Of a stretch of 64,000 nucleotides of DNA, positions 33,641 through 42,896 are shown piece after piece; positions within the stretch are counted from its first letter, which is position 1; each line of letters begins with the position of its first letter. Under the pieces are notes generated by a model, which was not told the DNA's origin, did not search any database, and saw nothing but the letters and a program-made list of their open reading frames with translations. The translations under genes were made by a program, and so were the position numbers. The DNA is from Polynucleobacter sp. (GTDB lineage Bacteria; Pseudomonadota; Gammaproteobacteria; Burkholderiales; Burkholderiaceae). The stretch lies in NCBI GenBank assembly GCA_024642065.1, contig JAHEBW010000044.1, forward strand, positions 1 to 64,000, read 5' to 3'.

Positions 33641-34801
33641 ATGAGAACGACTCTTGAAAAATCTTTAATAAGTCATAAAACCCCTTTAATATTCATGCAC
33701 ATCCCCAAGACAGGAGGGATGTCAATGTTTACAGCTTTTGCAGAATTTTGGGGAGAGTCAATTGCAGATATGTATAACATATCACCCAATATGGAGTCCA
33801 AAGCAATAGATCTGTTTTTGGATCATAAAAAAATTGCATATTGTGGACACTATGCTTTTGGAATAAACCATTGGTTTGATAGGCCAGTCTATTATGCATC
33901 TGTGATGAGAGAGCCTACAAGCAGAATGGCTTCCCTATATAATTTTTGTTTACCTGTTCTGCAAAGTGCTCAAAAAATAATTTCTCAAAAAAATGTAAAT
34001 TTTAGTTCACTTAAGATCCCAAATTTTCATTATGATTTTGCGAATTGGGTTGAAAAAGATTCAACGCCTGAGGGATTTTTCAATTCAACAAGCGCAGAGT
34101 TAGATAATGGAATGGTGAGGAGATTTAGTGGGTATGGAATAAATCCCCAAAAATGTACTAAAGAAGCACTAACACAAGCGAAGAAGAATATAGAAAAAAA
34201 TTTTGCGGTAGTGGGAGTTTTGGAAAGGTATGAAGAGACGTTAGAGCTTTTCTCAAATAAATTTAATTTACCAGCAATTAGTCACAATAAAGTCAATATA
34301 ACAAAGAAAATTCAATTGCCAAAGAGTGAATTTTCTAAAGAATTGTTGAGTAAAATAGAAAGACAGAATGAGCTCGATATCGAGCTATATCAATGGGTCG
34401 ATGCTAAACTTAATACGTGGATCGATGTCGCGCAATCAAAAAAGCCACCTATAGTAGCGCCCAATAAAAAACTAATGATTAGTTCTCCGCCACTATGGAA
34501 GGCAGTAGGTCAGTCCCCCCTTCGTGAGGCGGCAATGAAAAATAAAGGAGTAAAAGTAATGAATGAAAAAAAAGATGAAGTAAAAGCCAAAAAAGTGATT
34601 ATTTGTAAAAAAATCAAGCAAGTAGGGTACAACGATAAAGGTCTGTTATTGGGTTTGAATGTTGTAATCGCAAGAGCAAATCAAAAACTTCCTGAAGAGT
34701 CAGTTTCCATGGGGATGAGCTTAGCTAATGCTCGATTACTCTATAAAGCCTTAGGTGCAGCATTGCAAAAGCAGAAAGAAGCGACAGCTAAATCGGCATA
34801 A
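33641..34801 (+). CDS. Sulfotransferase-family protein with C-terminal extension
   Basis: PLIFMHIPKTGGMSMFTAFAEFWG (PAPS-binding P-loop type), VYYASVMREPTSRMASLYNF. Confidence 0.8.
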   Translation: MRTTLEKSLISHKTPLIFMHIPKTGGMSMFTAFAEFWGESIADMYNISPNMESKAIDLFLDHKKIAYCGHYAFGINHWFDRPVYYASVMREPTSRMASLYNFCLPVLQSAQKIISQKNVNFSSLKIPNFHYDFANWVEKDSTPEGFFNSTSAELDNGMVRRFSGYGINPQKCTKEALTQAKKNIEKNFAVVGVLERYEETLELFSNKFNLPAISHNKVNITKKIQLPKSEFSKELLSKIERQNELDIELYQWVDAKLNTWIDVAQSKKPPIVAPNKKLMISSPPLWKAVGQSPLREAAMKNKGVKVMNEKKDEVKAKKVIICKKIKQVGYNDKGLLLGLNVVIARANQKLPEESVSMGMSLANARLLYKALGAALQKQKEATAKSA

Positions 34802-35732
34802 ACTCATTCAAATCTAATTTTTGTATGAGTTTAATTGGGGCGTATTTCTTCCAGTGCGCCTCAATTTTTAATAGGACTTGCCTATCAATTCCAAGGTCAG
34901 AACGAATAAGTTTGTTTCGTGCCATAAATTCATTTAAAAATTGATTGTTAAATGGTTGAGTGCAAACACCATCTTTAACAATAAATAAGCTAATCTTAGA
35001 GTCTGATGCAATACTAATTAAGTTCTCAAGAGCAGTTAAAATTTTATTATATGTTGTGAAGATTTTTTCAAATTCATCTTCTTTAATATTTTCAACTTTA
35101 AAATTTCGGATCACCCAATTTATCGGGCTTGATATCAAAAAATAGGTGTTGTCACCAAGTGCATGGCTAACATGATTAGAATAAGGACTAATTGCTGGAG
35201 CAAGTAGAGTTGTTACTTGACCAAGGTTCGTGGGAAGTAAGTTTTCAAATTCAGAGTGACAACTGGCAATGATTCCCCTTCTGGCACGTTCATCATGAAA
35301 TTTTAATTTTGATAAAGTGGTGTAAATTCCAGGATTGTTAATAAATGGAAGATTCAATTTAGAAAATTCCATTGAAAGAAGATTGTACAAATTTGAGTCT
35401 GTTGTGATAAAAATATCACTGATTCTATTTTTGGATGTTGCTTTCGATAGATAAAGATCCCAGGGTTTTGCCACAAGAAAATCCGCTTGCTTTACAAGCT
35501 CTTGTGTTAAAGAATTTTTATAGTCAATAAGATTAGGGTTAACAGGAATCCCTGAGTAAATAGATTTATCATTCGGGTTGCAATATATAGGAAGTGCTAA
35601 ACCTAGACCCAAAAGTTTTTTCTGGTCAATTTTTACATTATCAGTAGTAGTGAATTGATTATGACTATAAACGTCACTTTTTAAATTTATTTGTTTGTAT
35701 AAAACTTTGCTAAGTAAGATTGGATTAGTCAT
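34788..35732 (-). CDS. Hypothetical protein, 314 aa
   Basis: Long intact ORF, abutting start of the AMP-ligase gene (4 nt apart). Confidence 0.6.
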   Translation of the reverse strand: MTNPILLSKVLYKQINLKSDVYSHNQFTTTDNVKIDQKKLLGLGLALPIYCNPNDKSIYSGIPVNPNLIDYKNSLTQELVKQADFLVAKPWDLYLSKATSKNRISDIFITTDSNLYNLLSMEFSKLNLPFINNPGIYTTLSKLKFHDERARRGIIASCHSEFENLLPTNLGQVTTLLAPAISPYSNHVSHALGDNTYFLISSPINWVIRNFKVENIKEDEFEKIFTTYNKILTALENLISIASDSKISLFIVKDGVCTQPFNNQFLNEFMARNKLIRSDLGIDRQVLLKIEAHWKKYAPIKLIQKLDLNEFMPI

Positions 35733-35734
35733 TA

Positions 35735-37159
35735 TTACAATTTTTTAATTAAGTGTTTAAGTTTAGATTTTAGCGTTGTTCTGGAAATTTTCCCCATCTT
35801 ATTCCTGGGGATTTCAGAAACACGAAAGAAGTATGTTGGTACTAGTGAGTCGCCAAATTTAATTTTGAAATTAGATTTAATTTTTTTAAGATTAATTTTG
35901 TTGGAGTTAACAATGGCAACAGCTATCCTTTCAATTCCTGCGCTATCTTCAAGACCAAAAGTTCCGCAGTCATCAACAGATTCTTGCGTCATGAGAAATT
36001 CATCGATGATGTTAGGGGCAATTTTTACCCCTCCGATATTGATAATTTCTGTTAAGCGACCGTGGAGGGTGACGTTTCCTGAAATGTCTATGGACCCAAT
36101 ATCACCAGGATAAAACCAACCATCTATAAAATGTTTAATGGAAGAATTCGCATCTTCAAAATAGTGATCTGACATAGAATTTGATTTTATTCTAATGACG
36201 CCCTCCGAATTTATAGGCAAAGGATGTCTAGATTCGCTTACCGCTTCAATGGAAATATTATCTACTGGAATTGAATGTGGTTTATTTAATTTAGTCGAGT
36301 AAACTCTAAAGTAAACTCCGCCAACTTCAGTAGATCCATAGTAGTCAAGTAGGGTCAGATTTAATTCTTCGGTGATTATCTTTTTCAACTGAACTGGTAG
36401 TGGCGATCCTCCAAGCATGATGGCTGCTAGGTTATGTTTTTGGTATTTTTTTATATAAGGGGCTAAAGCTTCAATTTGAACCGGTGAGCCTGAGATAATA
36501 CCGATTTCATCATTCTTTAGCAGATTAATTAAATCCCTAGCGTCTGAAAAGAATGGATTGCCAAGTAGTAGAGATCTTAATGCTGCATTAAATCCTCCAG
36601 CTGTTGATAGTCCAAAAAGACTAAATTCATTGTGGAAAATGGAAAGTGTTAATGCGCCATCAGTGACCCTTTTTATAATCTGATTATTGGTAAGAGGAAC
36701 TGCTTTACTGGTTCCTGTAGTTCCACTGGTTAGGATCAATCTACTTATTCTATCTGGATTGTGTTGGTTGTGAAATGATATGTTTTTGTTGTTAGGAAGG
36801 TCATCAATAATATCTCTATTAATAAGTAATTGACGAATCAATCTATCCGAATTAAACGATTTATCTGAGATAACGCAACTGGGTAGAAATGAAGTTTTGG
36901 GAATTTGATAGGCTCCAATGGAGCAACTTATAGCGCCAATTTTATTCAAACTTAAAGTTACTAAAAGGTCCATCAATTTATCATGTGGATAGCAAATGGC
37001 AATAATATGACCTTCTTTAATGCCAGACTTTTGCAATAGATTAGCCACATAAGTTATACATTTGTATAATTGCTCATATGTCAATGTTTTAGTACCAAAC
37101 GTAACTGCAACTTTGCTTGGTTGCAAAATAGCATGCTGATAAATTTTTTTAATAATCAT
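35735..37159 (-). CDS. AMP-dependent acyl/aminoacyl ligase (ANL superfamily)
   Basis: RLILTSGTTGTSKAVPLTNNQ, LLDYYGSTEVGGVYFRVY, GWFYPGDIGSIDISGNVTLHGRLTEIINIGGVKIAPN. Confidence 0.93.
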   Translation of the reverse strand: MIIKKIYQHAILQPSKVAVTFGTKTLTYEQLYKCITYVANLLQKSGIKEGHIIAICYPHDKLMDLLVTLSLNKIGAISCSIGAYQIPKTSFLPSCVISDKSFNSDRLIRQLLINRDIIDDLPNNKNISFHNQHNPDRISRLILTSGTTGTSKAVPLTNNQIIKRVTDGALTLSIFHNEFSLFGLSTAGGFNAALRSLLLGNPFFSDARDLINLLKNDEIGIISGSPVQIEALAPYIKKYQKHNLAAIMLGGSPLPVQLKKIITEELNLTLLDYYGSTEVGGVYFRVYSTKLNKPHSIPVDNISIEAVSESRHPLPINSEGVIRIKSNSMSDHYFEDANSSIKHFIDGWFYPGDIGSIDISGNVTLHGRLTEIINIGGVKIAPNIIDEFLMTQESVDDCGTFGLEDSAGIERIAVAIVNSNKINLKKIKSNFKIKFGDSLVPTYFFRVSEIPRNKMGKISRTTLKSKLKHLIKKL

Positions 37160-37173
37160 TAAACTTTTAACTT

Positions 37174-38142
37174 ATGGACATTAATAAAAGATATTTACTT
37201 CAGGCGGGGGTGGGGTTTATTTTTTCAAAATGTTTAGCTTCATCAGCTTATGCAAGTAAAGAGGGGTGTGGCAGCTATTCACGTGTAGATTATGTTTTTC
37301 CATTTGGAGTTTCAACACCATTCTATCGAATTAGTCAAAAGTTTGTAGATTTAATTCATGAAAATACCTCCTGCAAATCAATTGTCTTATCTAAGACAGG
37401 GGCGAATGGTCTTATCGCTTCAAATTATGTCAGGGAGATGGCGAATGAGGCTAGGGTTTTAATTAGCAGTACATCAACTGCTACCCTAAATAATTTAATG
37501 GCTAAGGATAAAAATAGCTCATTACTAGAGCCGCTTGGTTTGATGTTTAAGCATCCTCAAGTTATGGTTTGCAGAAGAGATACAGCTAAGTCTCTAGGTG
37601 GCTTCTTGAAGTTTGCTTCCTCACGAACAATTAAATTTAGTACAACTGGCGTGGGCGGAGTTTTTCATCTATTGGGTAAGGCTTATGCTCATGAATTTGG
37701 TTTTCCAGCCATAGATGTACCATATCAAAGTAATCACTTTTTACCACTATTGCAGGGTGAAGTAGACTTTACGTTTCTCAATGTGGGGCAAGCGCAAGAA
37801 TATTTTAATCATGGCTCTATTACTCCTTTATTGAGATCTGGCGGTCCTAAATTAGAGGCTTTTCCCAATTTACAAAGTATTCAAGACTATTTTCCATATT
37901 TGGGTTTTGAAGTCACGTGGGGTTTAATGGCAGATAAAAATCTATCAACTTTGGTGAAGCAATTTATCTCAAGAGCTTTAGGCAATAAAGCAATATTCAA
38001 AGATGTTGAGTTGGTGACGCTAGCTAAGAATTATGGACTAACTATACCGAATATTGGTGATGTTAACACTTATGCTCATTACTTGAATAATGAAAAAAGA
38101 TTATTCATGGAAATAATGAATAAAGTTAATCTTGATATTTAG
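37174..38142 (+). CDS. TctC/Bug-family periplasmic solute-binding protein
   Basis: N-terminal signal; FPFGVSTPFYRISQKFVDLI, FSTTGVGGVFHLLGKAYAHEFGFPAIDVPYQSNHFLPLLQGEVDFTFLN. Confidence 0.8.
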   Translation: MDINKRYLLQAGVGFIFSKCLASSAYASKEGCGSYSRVDYVFPFGVSTPFYRISQKFVDLIHENTSCKSIVLSKTGANGLIASNYVREMANEARVLISSTSTATLNNLMAKDKNSSLLEPLGLMFKHPQVMVCRRDTAKSLGGFLKFASSRTIKFSTTGVGGVFHLLGKAYAHEFGFPAIDVPYQSNHFLPLLQGEVDFTFLNVGQAQEYFNHGSITPLLRSGGPKLEAFPNLQSIQDYFPYLGFEVTWGLMADKNLSTLVKQFISRALGNKAIFKDVELVTLAKNYGLTIPNIGDVNTYAHYLNNEKRLFMEIMNKVNLDI

Positions 38143-38147
38143 TTAAA

Positions 38148-39398
38148 TTAAAATTGAGCCTTAATTCCTGTTGCATATGAATTCATTGTTGAGCCTTGTG
38201 GTGCTGATGCATAACGACTTGCTTCTTTATTTTTGATTTCTGATGCAATAAAGAATACGCTAAGATTCTTTGTTGGTTGGTACATGGTGCCAAAACTGTT
38301 TTGATAGCCGCCCAAATTTGTTGTTGTACAATTCCCGCCCCCAGTCAGCATGCAGGAGCCTGGACTTCCAAATGCAAAATTGTAAGCAAGAATAAGGTTG
38401 TCAATCACTTTATATTCAAAGCTAAATTGAGTAGCATAGTTTTGAAATCTTATAAATTTACCATCTAAATTGGAGTTGCTTGACTCTGAGTATCTTAATT
38501 TTGCTACATCAATTGCAATCTTGTAAATTGGTTTCCTCATCGCTAGTGATAAGCGGGTGGCGGAATCTCTTGAAGATGTATTACGCGAATCATTCTTGAT
38601 AGAATATAGGCTTGGATCAATTTCAAATTGACTTAATGGTAGCCAGTCATAATGAATTTCATGAGCTAATGCGATATACCAAGTATCATTACTCCAGCGC
38701 GTAGCAATTGCAGCCAGCTCTGTTCCTGGACCGCCGGGGCCACTGGTCCCTTCATTAAAAGAATATGAAGCCCCAATTTCAAACTGGTTAAATTGAGAGC
38801 TGCTGTAAGTAATGGTGTTGTTTCGTCTATTGTGAAAGGAACGGTCTCCATTTCCTTTCCATGCGGCGTTAGAGAGAATTTTGGCTGTTGATACAAGATT
38901 GCCTGAACTTATGCCAAGCATTGGGTATTTATCTCCCCAATCTTTGTAGATGCTATCCATTTTTCCAAACGAGAATTTTCCGTAATGACTTTCAATGAAC
39001 AGGAATGCATCGCGGGTATCAAGATTATTTTTTAGATTGCCTAGGGCTGACTCATTGCCTGCGGTATCTGTAATTAATTGATAGTCAAAGCCAAACTTTA
39101 TAGTTTTATAATAACTTTGTGACTTAAGTCCTATGTATGAATTGGACCACGCCCAATCTGACGAGTTTTCTTTAGTCGATGCATTGTTTGCAAGTGTTTG
39201 GGTATTGTTTTTGAGTGTTCCCATTGTTCCGACATTGGTACCACTTAAAGATGCTTGAGAATATTTATCAATTCGCCATTCAGGATAAACCTTGCCATAG
39301 AATTCAAATGAAGATTCATTTGCAAGGCAAACGGGTATCGGCATAATGGCGACTACAGTTAGTAGTTGTATTAAAAGTAAAGATATATTTTTACACAT
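38148..39398 (-). CDS. Gram-negative porin
   Basis: Signal MCKNISLLLIQLLTVVAIMPIPVCLA; SFEFYGKVYPEWR, ...GKFSFGKMDSIYKDWGDKYPML; C-terminal Phe (GIKAQF); start moved from 39500. Confidence 0.87.
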   Translation of the reverse strand: MCKNISLLLIQLLTVVAIMPIPVCLANESSFEFYGKVYPEWRIDKYSQASLSGTNVGTMGTLKNNTQTLANNASTKENSSDWAWSNSYIGLKSQSYYKTIKFGFDYQLITDTAGNESALGNLKNNLDTRDAFLFIESHYGKFSFGKMDSIYKDWGDKYPMLGISSGNLVSTAKILSNAAWKGNGDRSFHNRRNNTITYSSSQFNQFEIGASYSFNEGTSGPGGPGTELAAIATRWSNDTWYIALAHEIHYDWLPLSQFEIDPSLYSIKNDSRNTSSRDSATRLSLAMRKPIYKIAIDVAKLRYSESSNSNLDGKFIRFQNYATQFSFEYKVIDNLILAYNFAFGSPGSCMLTGGGNCTTTNLGGYQNSFGTMYQPTKNLSVFFIASEIKNKEASRYASAPQGSTMNSYATGIKAQF

Positions 39399-39421
39399 AT
39401 TCTTAAAGAGAAAGATCTTGT

Positions 39422-40246
39422 ATGGAGCCATTGAAAGAATTGTCGCTATTTGCATATCATTGGGCACCGCTTTTGTGCGATTCCGCCGATTGTACTTCAT
39501 ATCATAAGAACTGGAGTTTAATTCGGCTTTTGGATGGGCGGGGGCGACAGCCTGACTACCCAGAATTTTTTATTGAAAATATTAAAATTTATGCGAGTCA
39601 GCCAAGCTCAAAAATATTGATATCTGGGGCTGCAGATACGGGCGTTTTGTCTGTTGTGCATGACGCCATCGTTCAAATGGGCGTAACACCGCAAATTACA
39701 TTAATTGATAAATGTAAAACAACAATCCAACAAAATAAGTTGTATGCTGAGTACTTAAATTTAAAGGTTGATTTTATTGCTGGAGATGTTTTATTGGAAA
39801 AGTTATCATCTTATGATCTGATTCTGGCGCACTCATTTTTAAATTTCTTTAATGATCAATCTCTAGAAATTTTGTTTAAGCAGTGGAATTCCTTTTTAAA
39901 GGTCGGTGGAGTTTTACTTCTAAATAATAAGTCTGTTGAAATAAATTCTGCAAATGGCGCTCGTCAAGTTGATAGGTCATTAATTTGTGAAAGAATCAAG
40001 AATGTGGAACTTGAGGCTTTGAGATTAAATTTATCAACTGAGTATGTGAACTCAATAAAAGAGTTTTGGTTAAATGGGTCGATAAGGAAGTTAATTTTGC
40101 AATCAAGGTTGATTGAGCTCATTAAAAAAAATAACTTCCTGATTAAGAGTCACCAATCAAGAAAAAGTGAATCTGGTTCTGGGCCTACTTCGGTGAGATA
40201 TGGTGAAAATTGCCGGTTTGAAAATTTAATTGTTTTACAGAAGTGA
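39422..40246 (+). CDS. Class I SAM-dependent methyltransferase
   Basis: KILISGAADTGVLSVVHDAIVQMG...TLIDKCKTTIQQNKLYAEYLNLKVDFIAGDVL...YDLILAHSFLNFF. Confidence 0.8.
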   Translation: MEPLKELSLFAYHWAPLLCDSADCTSYHKNWSLIRLLDGRGRQPDYPEFFIENIKIYASQPSSKILISGAADTGVLSVVHDAIVQMGVTPQITLIDKCKTTIQQNKLYAEYLNLKVDFIAGDVLLEKLSSYDLILAHSFLNFFNDQSLEILFKQWNSFLKVGGVLLLNNKSVEINSANGARQVDRSLICERIKNVELEALRLNLSTEYVNSIKEFWLNGSIRKLILQSRLIELIKKNNFLIKSHQSRKSESGSGPTSVRYGENCRFENLIVLQK

Positions 40247-40249
40247 TAA

Positions 40250-41920
40250 TCAATTTAATTTTTTATTTCTAAGTTTGATTGTAAGAATTAAAAAAGTAAA
40301 AATTACAGACCCGGAATAAATGATCCAGCTATAGGCACTTGCTTCCTTGTTGGTAATGAGGTCGGTAAATCCCATGAAGCTTATTAATAATGTCGCTAAT
40401 ATTAATAAATAAGGGGGTAGATCTTGATTTATTGATATTTTTTTTCTTGTTGGAAGTAGGGTTAAAAGGCAAATGATAATAAGAATAACTAGTGCAATAG
40501 ATAATGATCTTTCAATAATTAGTATGTTGCTGGCTTCAATTAATTTTGATGAAACAAGAAAGTTTGATTCTATAAACTTACCAAGAACAAAGCTAATGAT
40601 GAAGGGGATCTTAGGTAAATTGAACTTTTGGAATAAAAGTCCAAGCAATCCAAAAAAAAATAACAATATTAGGTCAATCCAAGACTCTTTCAAATCGTAA
40701 GTAATGAAACATATGATCAATATTGTTGGTATAGCAATCAGTTTTACGTTTAAATTTTTTAACTTAACAAATTGATTGATTAATAATATTCCTAATAATG
40801 AAGTCAATAAGTTAGAAAATAGTAAAGCTATAATCAGAGTGTGTGTTAATGATAGCTGGCTTGTGAGCATTGTATTGCCAGGGACTAGGCCGTGAATTGT
40901 GAATACACCGATTAAAATAATCCCAATTTCACTACCAGGAAGACCTAGGAGGATGGCTGGTAAAAGTGACCCTCCGTCTTTCGCATCTACTGCAGCTTCA
41001 GGGGCAATTATCCCCCGAATATCGCCTTGCCCAAACTGATTCTCATCTTTTATTCGAGATGCAAAAGCATAGCTAATCATGCTAGCAACGGTTCCCCCAA
41101 TCCCAGGGATGATGCCTACAATAGTACCCACTATAGATGATTGAAGTGTTAATTTTTTGTAAAAGAATACGGCTTTGATACCATCAAAAATTCTGTCGTT
41201 TGGGTGTGGTTGGTAATGGTGCGACTTGCCCCTTAGGCTATTTTGTCTCCATCCTAAGATTTCTGAGATTGAAAAAAACCCAAGCATAAATATGATTGGA
41301 TCAATACCATCATTAAGTATCTCTATTCCAAAAGTCATTCTTGTTGTTCCTGTATCAAGGTCTAAGCCGATTGTTGCAAGGAATAACCCTAAAAAAATGA
41401 CCCAAATTGATAACAATATCGTAGACTTCGTTACTAAGGTGACACACAATATGCCCCAGATTGCAATTAGCACTTTTTCAAATGGGCCAATTAATAGTAG
41501 GTAATTCTTAACGAATGGAAGAATTGTTAGTAGAACTAAAACTCCAAATACTGAACCAACAGCAGATGCTGTCGCAGAGGCTGCTAATGCTTTTTTGGGA
41601 TAACCTTTTTGAGCTAAAGGGTATCCATCCAATAAGATGGCAGCACTTGGAGTGCTTCCAGGAATATTGAATAGAATTCCTGTAACCGAGCCCATGAATG
41701 TAGCTCCGCCCACAATTGCCCCAAAAAATACGAGTGTCTGTTCAGTTGGCCAATAAGCTGAAATTAAAAGAAATATCGATGCCACACCAATCATGCCAAT
41801 GCCCGGCATAAAGGATATGATCATGGCAATTAAAGTCCCAGCAATTCCATATAGAATATTTGGGAAGCTTAAAACATTAATAAATCCCTCAATTAATGGG
41901 TTAGTCATTTGTGAAGTCAT
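40250..41920 (-). CDS. TctA-family transmembrane transporter, possibly with TctB-like C-terminus
   Basis: GATFMGSVTGILFNIPGSTPSAAILLDGYPLAQKG, VGIIPGIGGTVASMISYAFASR, APEAAVDAKDGGSLLPAILLGLPGSE. Confidence 0.92.
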   Translation of the reverse strand: MTSQMTNPLIEGFINVLSFPNILYGIAGTLIAMIISFMPGIGMIGVASIFLLISAYWPTEQTLVFFGAIVGGATFMGSVTGILFNIPGSTPSAAILLDGYPLAQKGYPKKALAASATASAVGSVFGVLVLLTILPFVKNYLLLIGPFEKVLIAIWGILCVTLVTKSTILLSIWVIFLGLFLATIGLDLDTGTTRMTFGIEILNDGIDPIIFMLGFFSISEILGWRQNSLRGKSHHYQPHPNDRIFDGIKAVFFYKKLTLQSSIVGTIVGIIPGIGGTVASMISYAFASRIKDENQFGQGDIRGIIAPEAAVDAKDGGSLLPAILLGLPGSEIGIILIGVFTIHGLVPGNTMLTSQLSLTHTLIIALLFSNLLTSLLGILLINQFVKLKNLNVKLIAIPTILIICFITYDLKESWIDLILLFFFGLLGLLFQKFNLPKIPFIISFVLGKFIESNFLVSSKLIEASNILIIERSLSIALVILIIICLLTLLPTRKKISINQDLPPYLLILATLLISFMGFTDLITNKEASAYSWIIYSGSVIFTFLILTIKLRNKKLN

Positions 41921-42896
41921 GAACCATTTTTAAACTTTGATTAATTTGAATAAGTCTAGAATGGGCTTCATCGGGGGTCTCATAGAAAGTATTGAGGTTC
42001 AATTTGCTAGCTTTTTCTGTAAAGGTTTTTGAGTGAAGGGCTTGCTTTACAGTTTCATTAAGGCACTCTCGCTGAATTGCCGTTAATTTTTTTGAAGTAA
42101 AGATCATTCTATCTGATTGAGAGATCCTTGTTATATCCTTGGCAATATTTACATATTTTTTGTTTGAAATATTAGCAAGTTTTAATTTTGCTCTGGCTTG
42201 ATTCAAATTTTGCAAGGCTGGATAGTGAGAATCGGATTTATGGGAGATGATTAGTGAAGGACTGTATTCACCGGTTCTTATGAAGCGCTCCGCAGTTACT
42301 CTTGCGGGCCCAAAAAAATCAACTTCTCTTCTTAATGTTGCATGAGCATATTCTGAAGAACCAGAGTAACCACTAATTAGGCGCGATTTTTTCCCTAAGA
42401 ATTTGGCAATTGCTTTTGCCTCCAAGTCGTCATTTTTGGAACCGCCAATAATAATTTCTGGTACTTCTAAAATGTCTGCTGGTTCAACTTTTCTTGTTAA
42501 CCAGATAGTTTCTTCGCTCAGGTAGGTAGTTGTTGGAGTTACTAAGTTATCCCATGTAATTTTATTGTCATTGGAAAGTTCAATTAAATTTCTTCCCGAA
42601 AAAAAACCTAAATGTATATCTTTGGGTGTAGATCTAATTACTGAATTGAGAGAAATCAGTCCACTTAAGGAGGGATTGTTTTGAATAAATACTTTTTTAC
42701 CTGTGATTTCTCTAAAGCTTTCAGCTAGTGCTCTAGCTGTTAAGTCGTAGGAGCCACCTGGGTTAAATGGGACTTGAAAAGTAATTTTACTGTTACTTAG
42801 AAAGGTATGACAATCTGTATTATTTGCGGAGACATTTAATGCAATTAATGAGGAAAATAAAATAAAAATTTTCATTCGCATGCCGCATCTTAACAA
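41901..42896 (-). CDS. TctC/Bug-like solute-binding protein (divergent)
   Basis: Signal peptide, ITFQVPFNPGGSYDLTARALAESFREITGKKVFIQNNP; overlaps tctA-like gene. Confidence 0.78.
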   Translation of the reverse strand: MLRCGMRMKIFILFSSLIALNVSANNTDCHTFLSNSKITFQVPFNPGGSYDLTARALAESFREITGKKVFIQNNPSLSGLISLNSVIRSTPKDIHLGFFSGRNLIELSNDNKITWDNLVTPTTTYLSEETIWLTRKVEPADILEVPEIIIGGSKNDDLEAKAIAKFLGKKSRLISGYSGSSEYAHATLRREVDFFGPARVTAERFIRTGEYSPSLIISHKSDSHYPALQNLNQARAKLKLANISNKKYVNIAKDITRISQSDRMIFTSKKLTAIQRECLNETVKQALHSKTFTEKASKLNLNTFYETPDEAHSRLIQINQSLKMVHDFTND

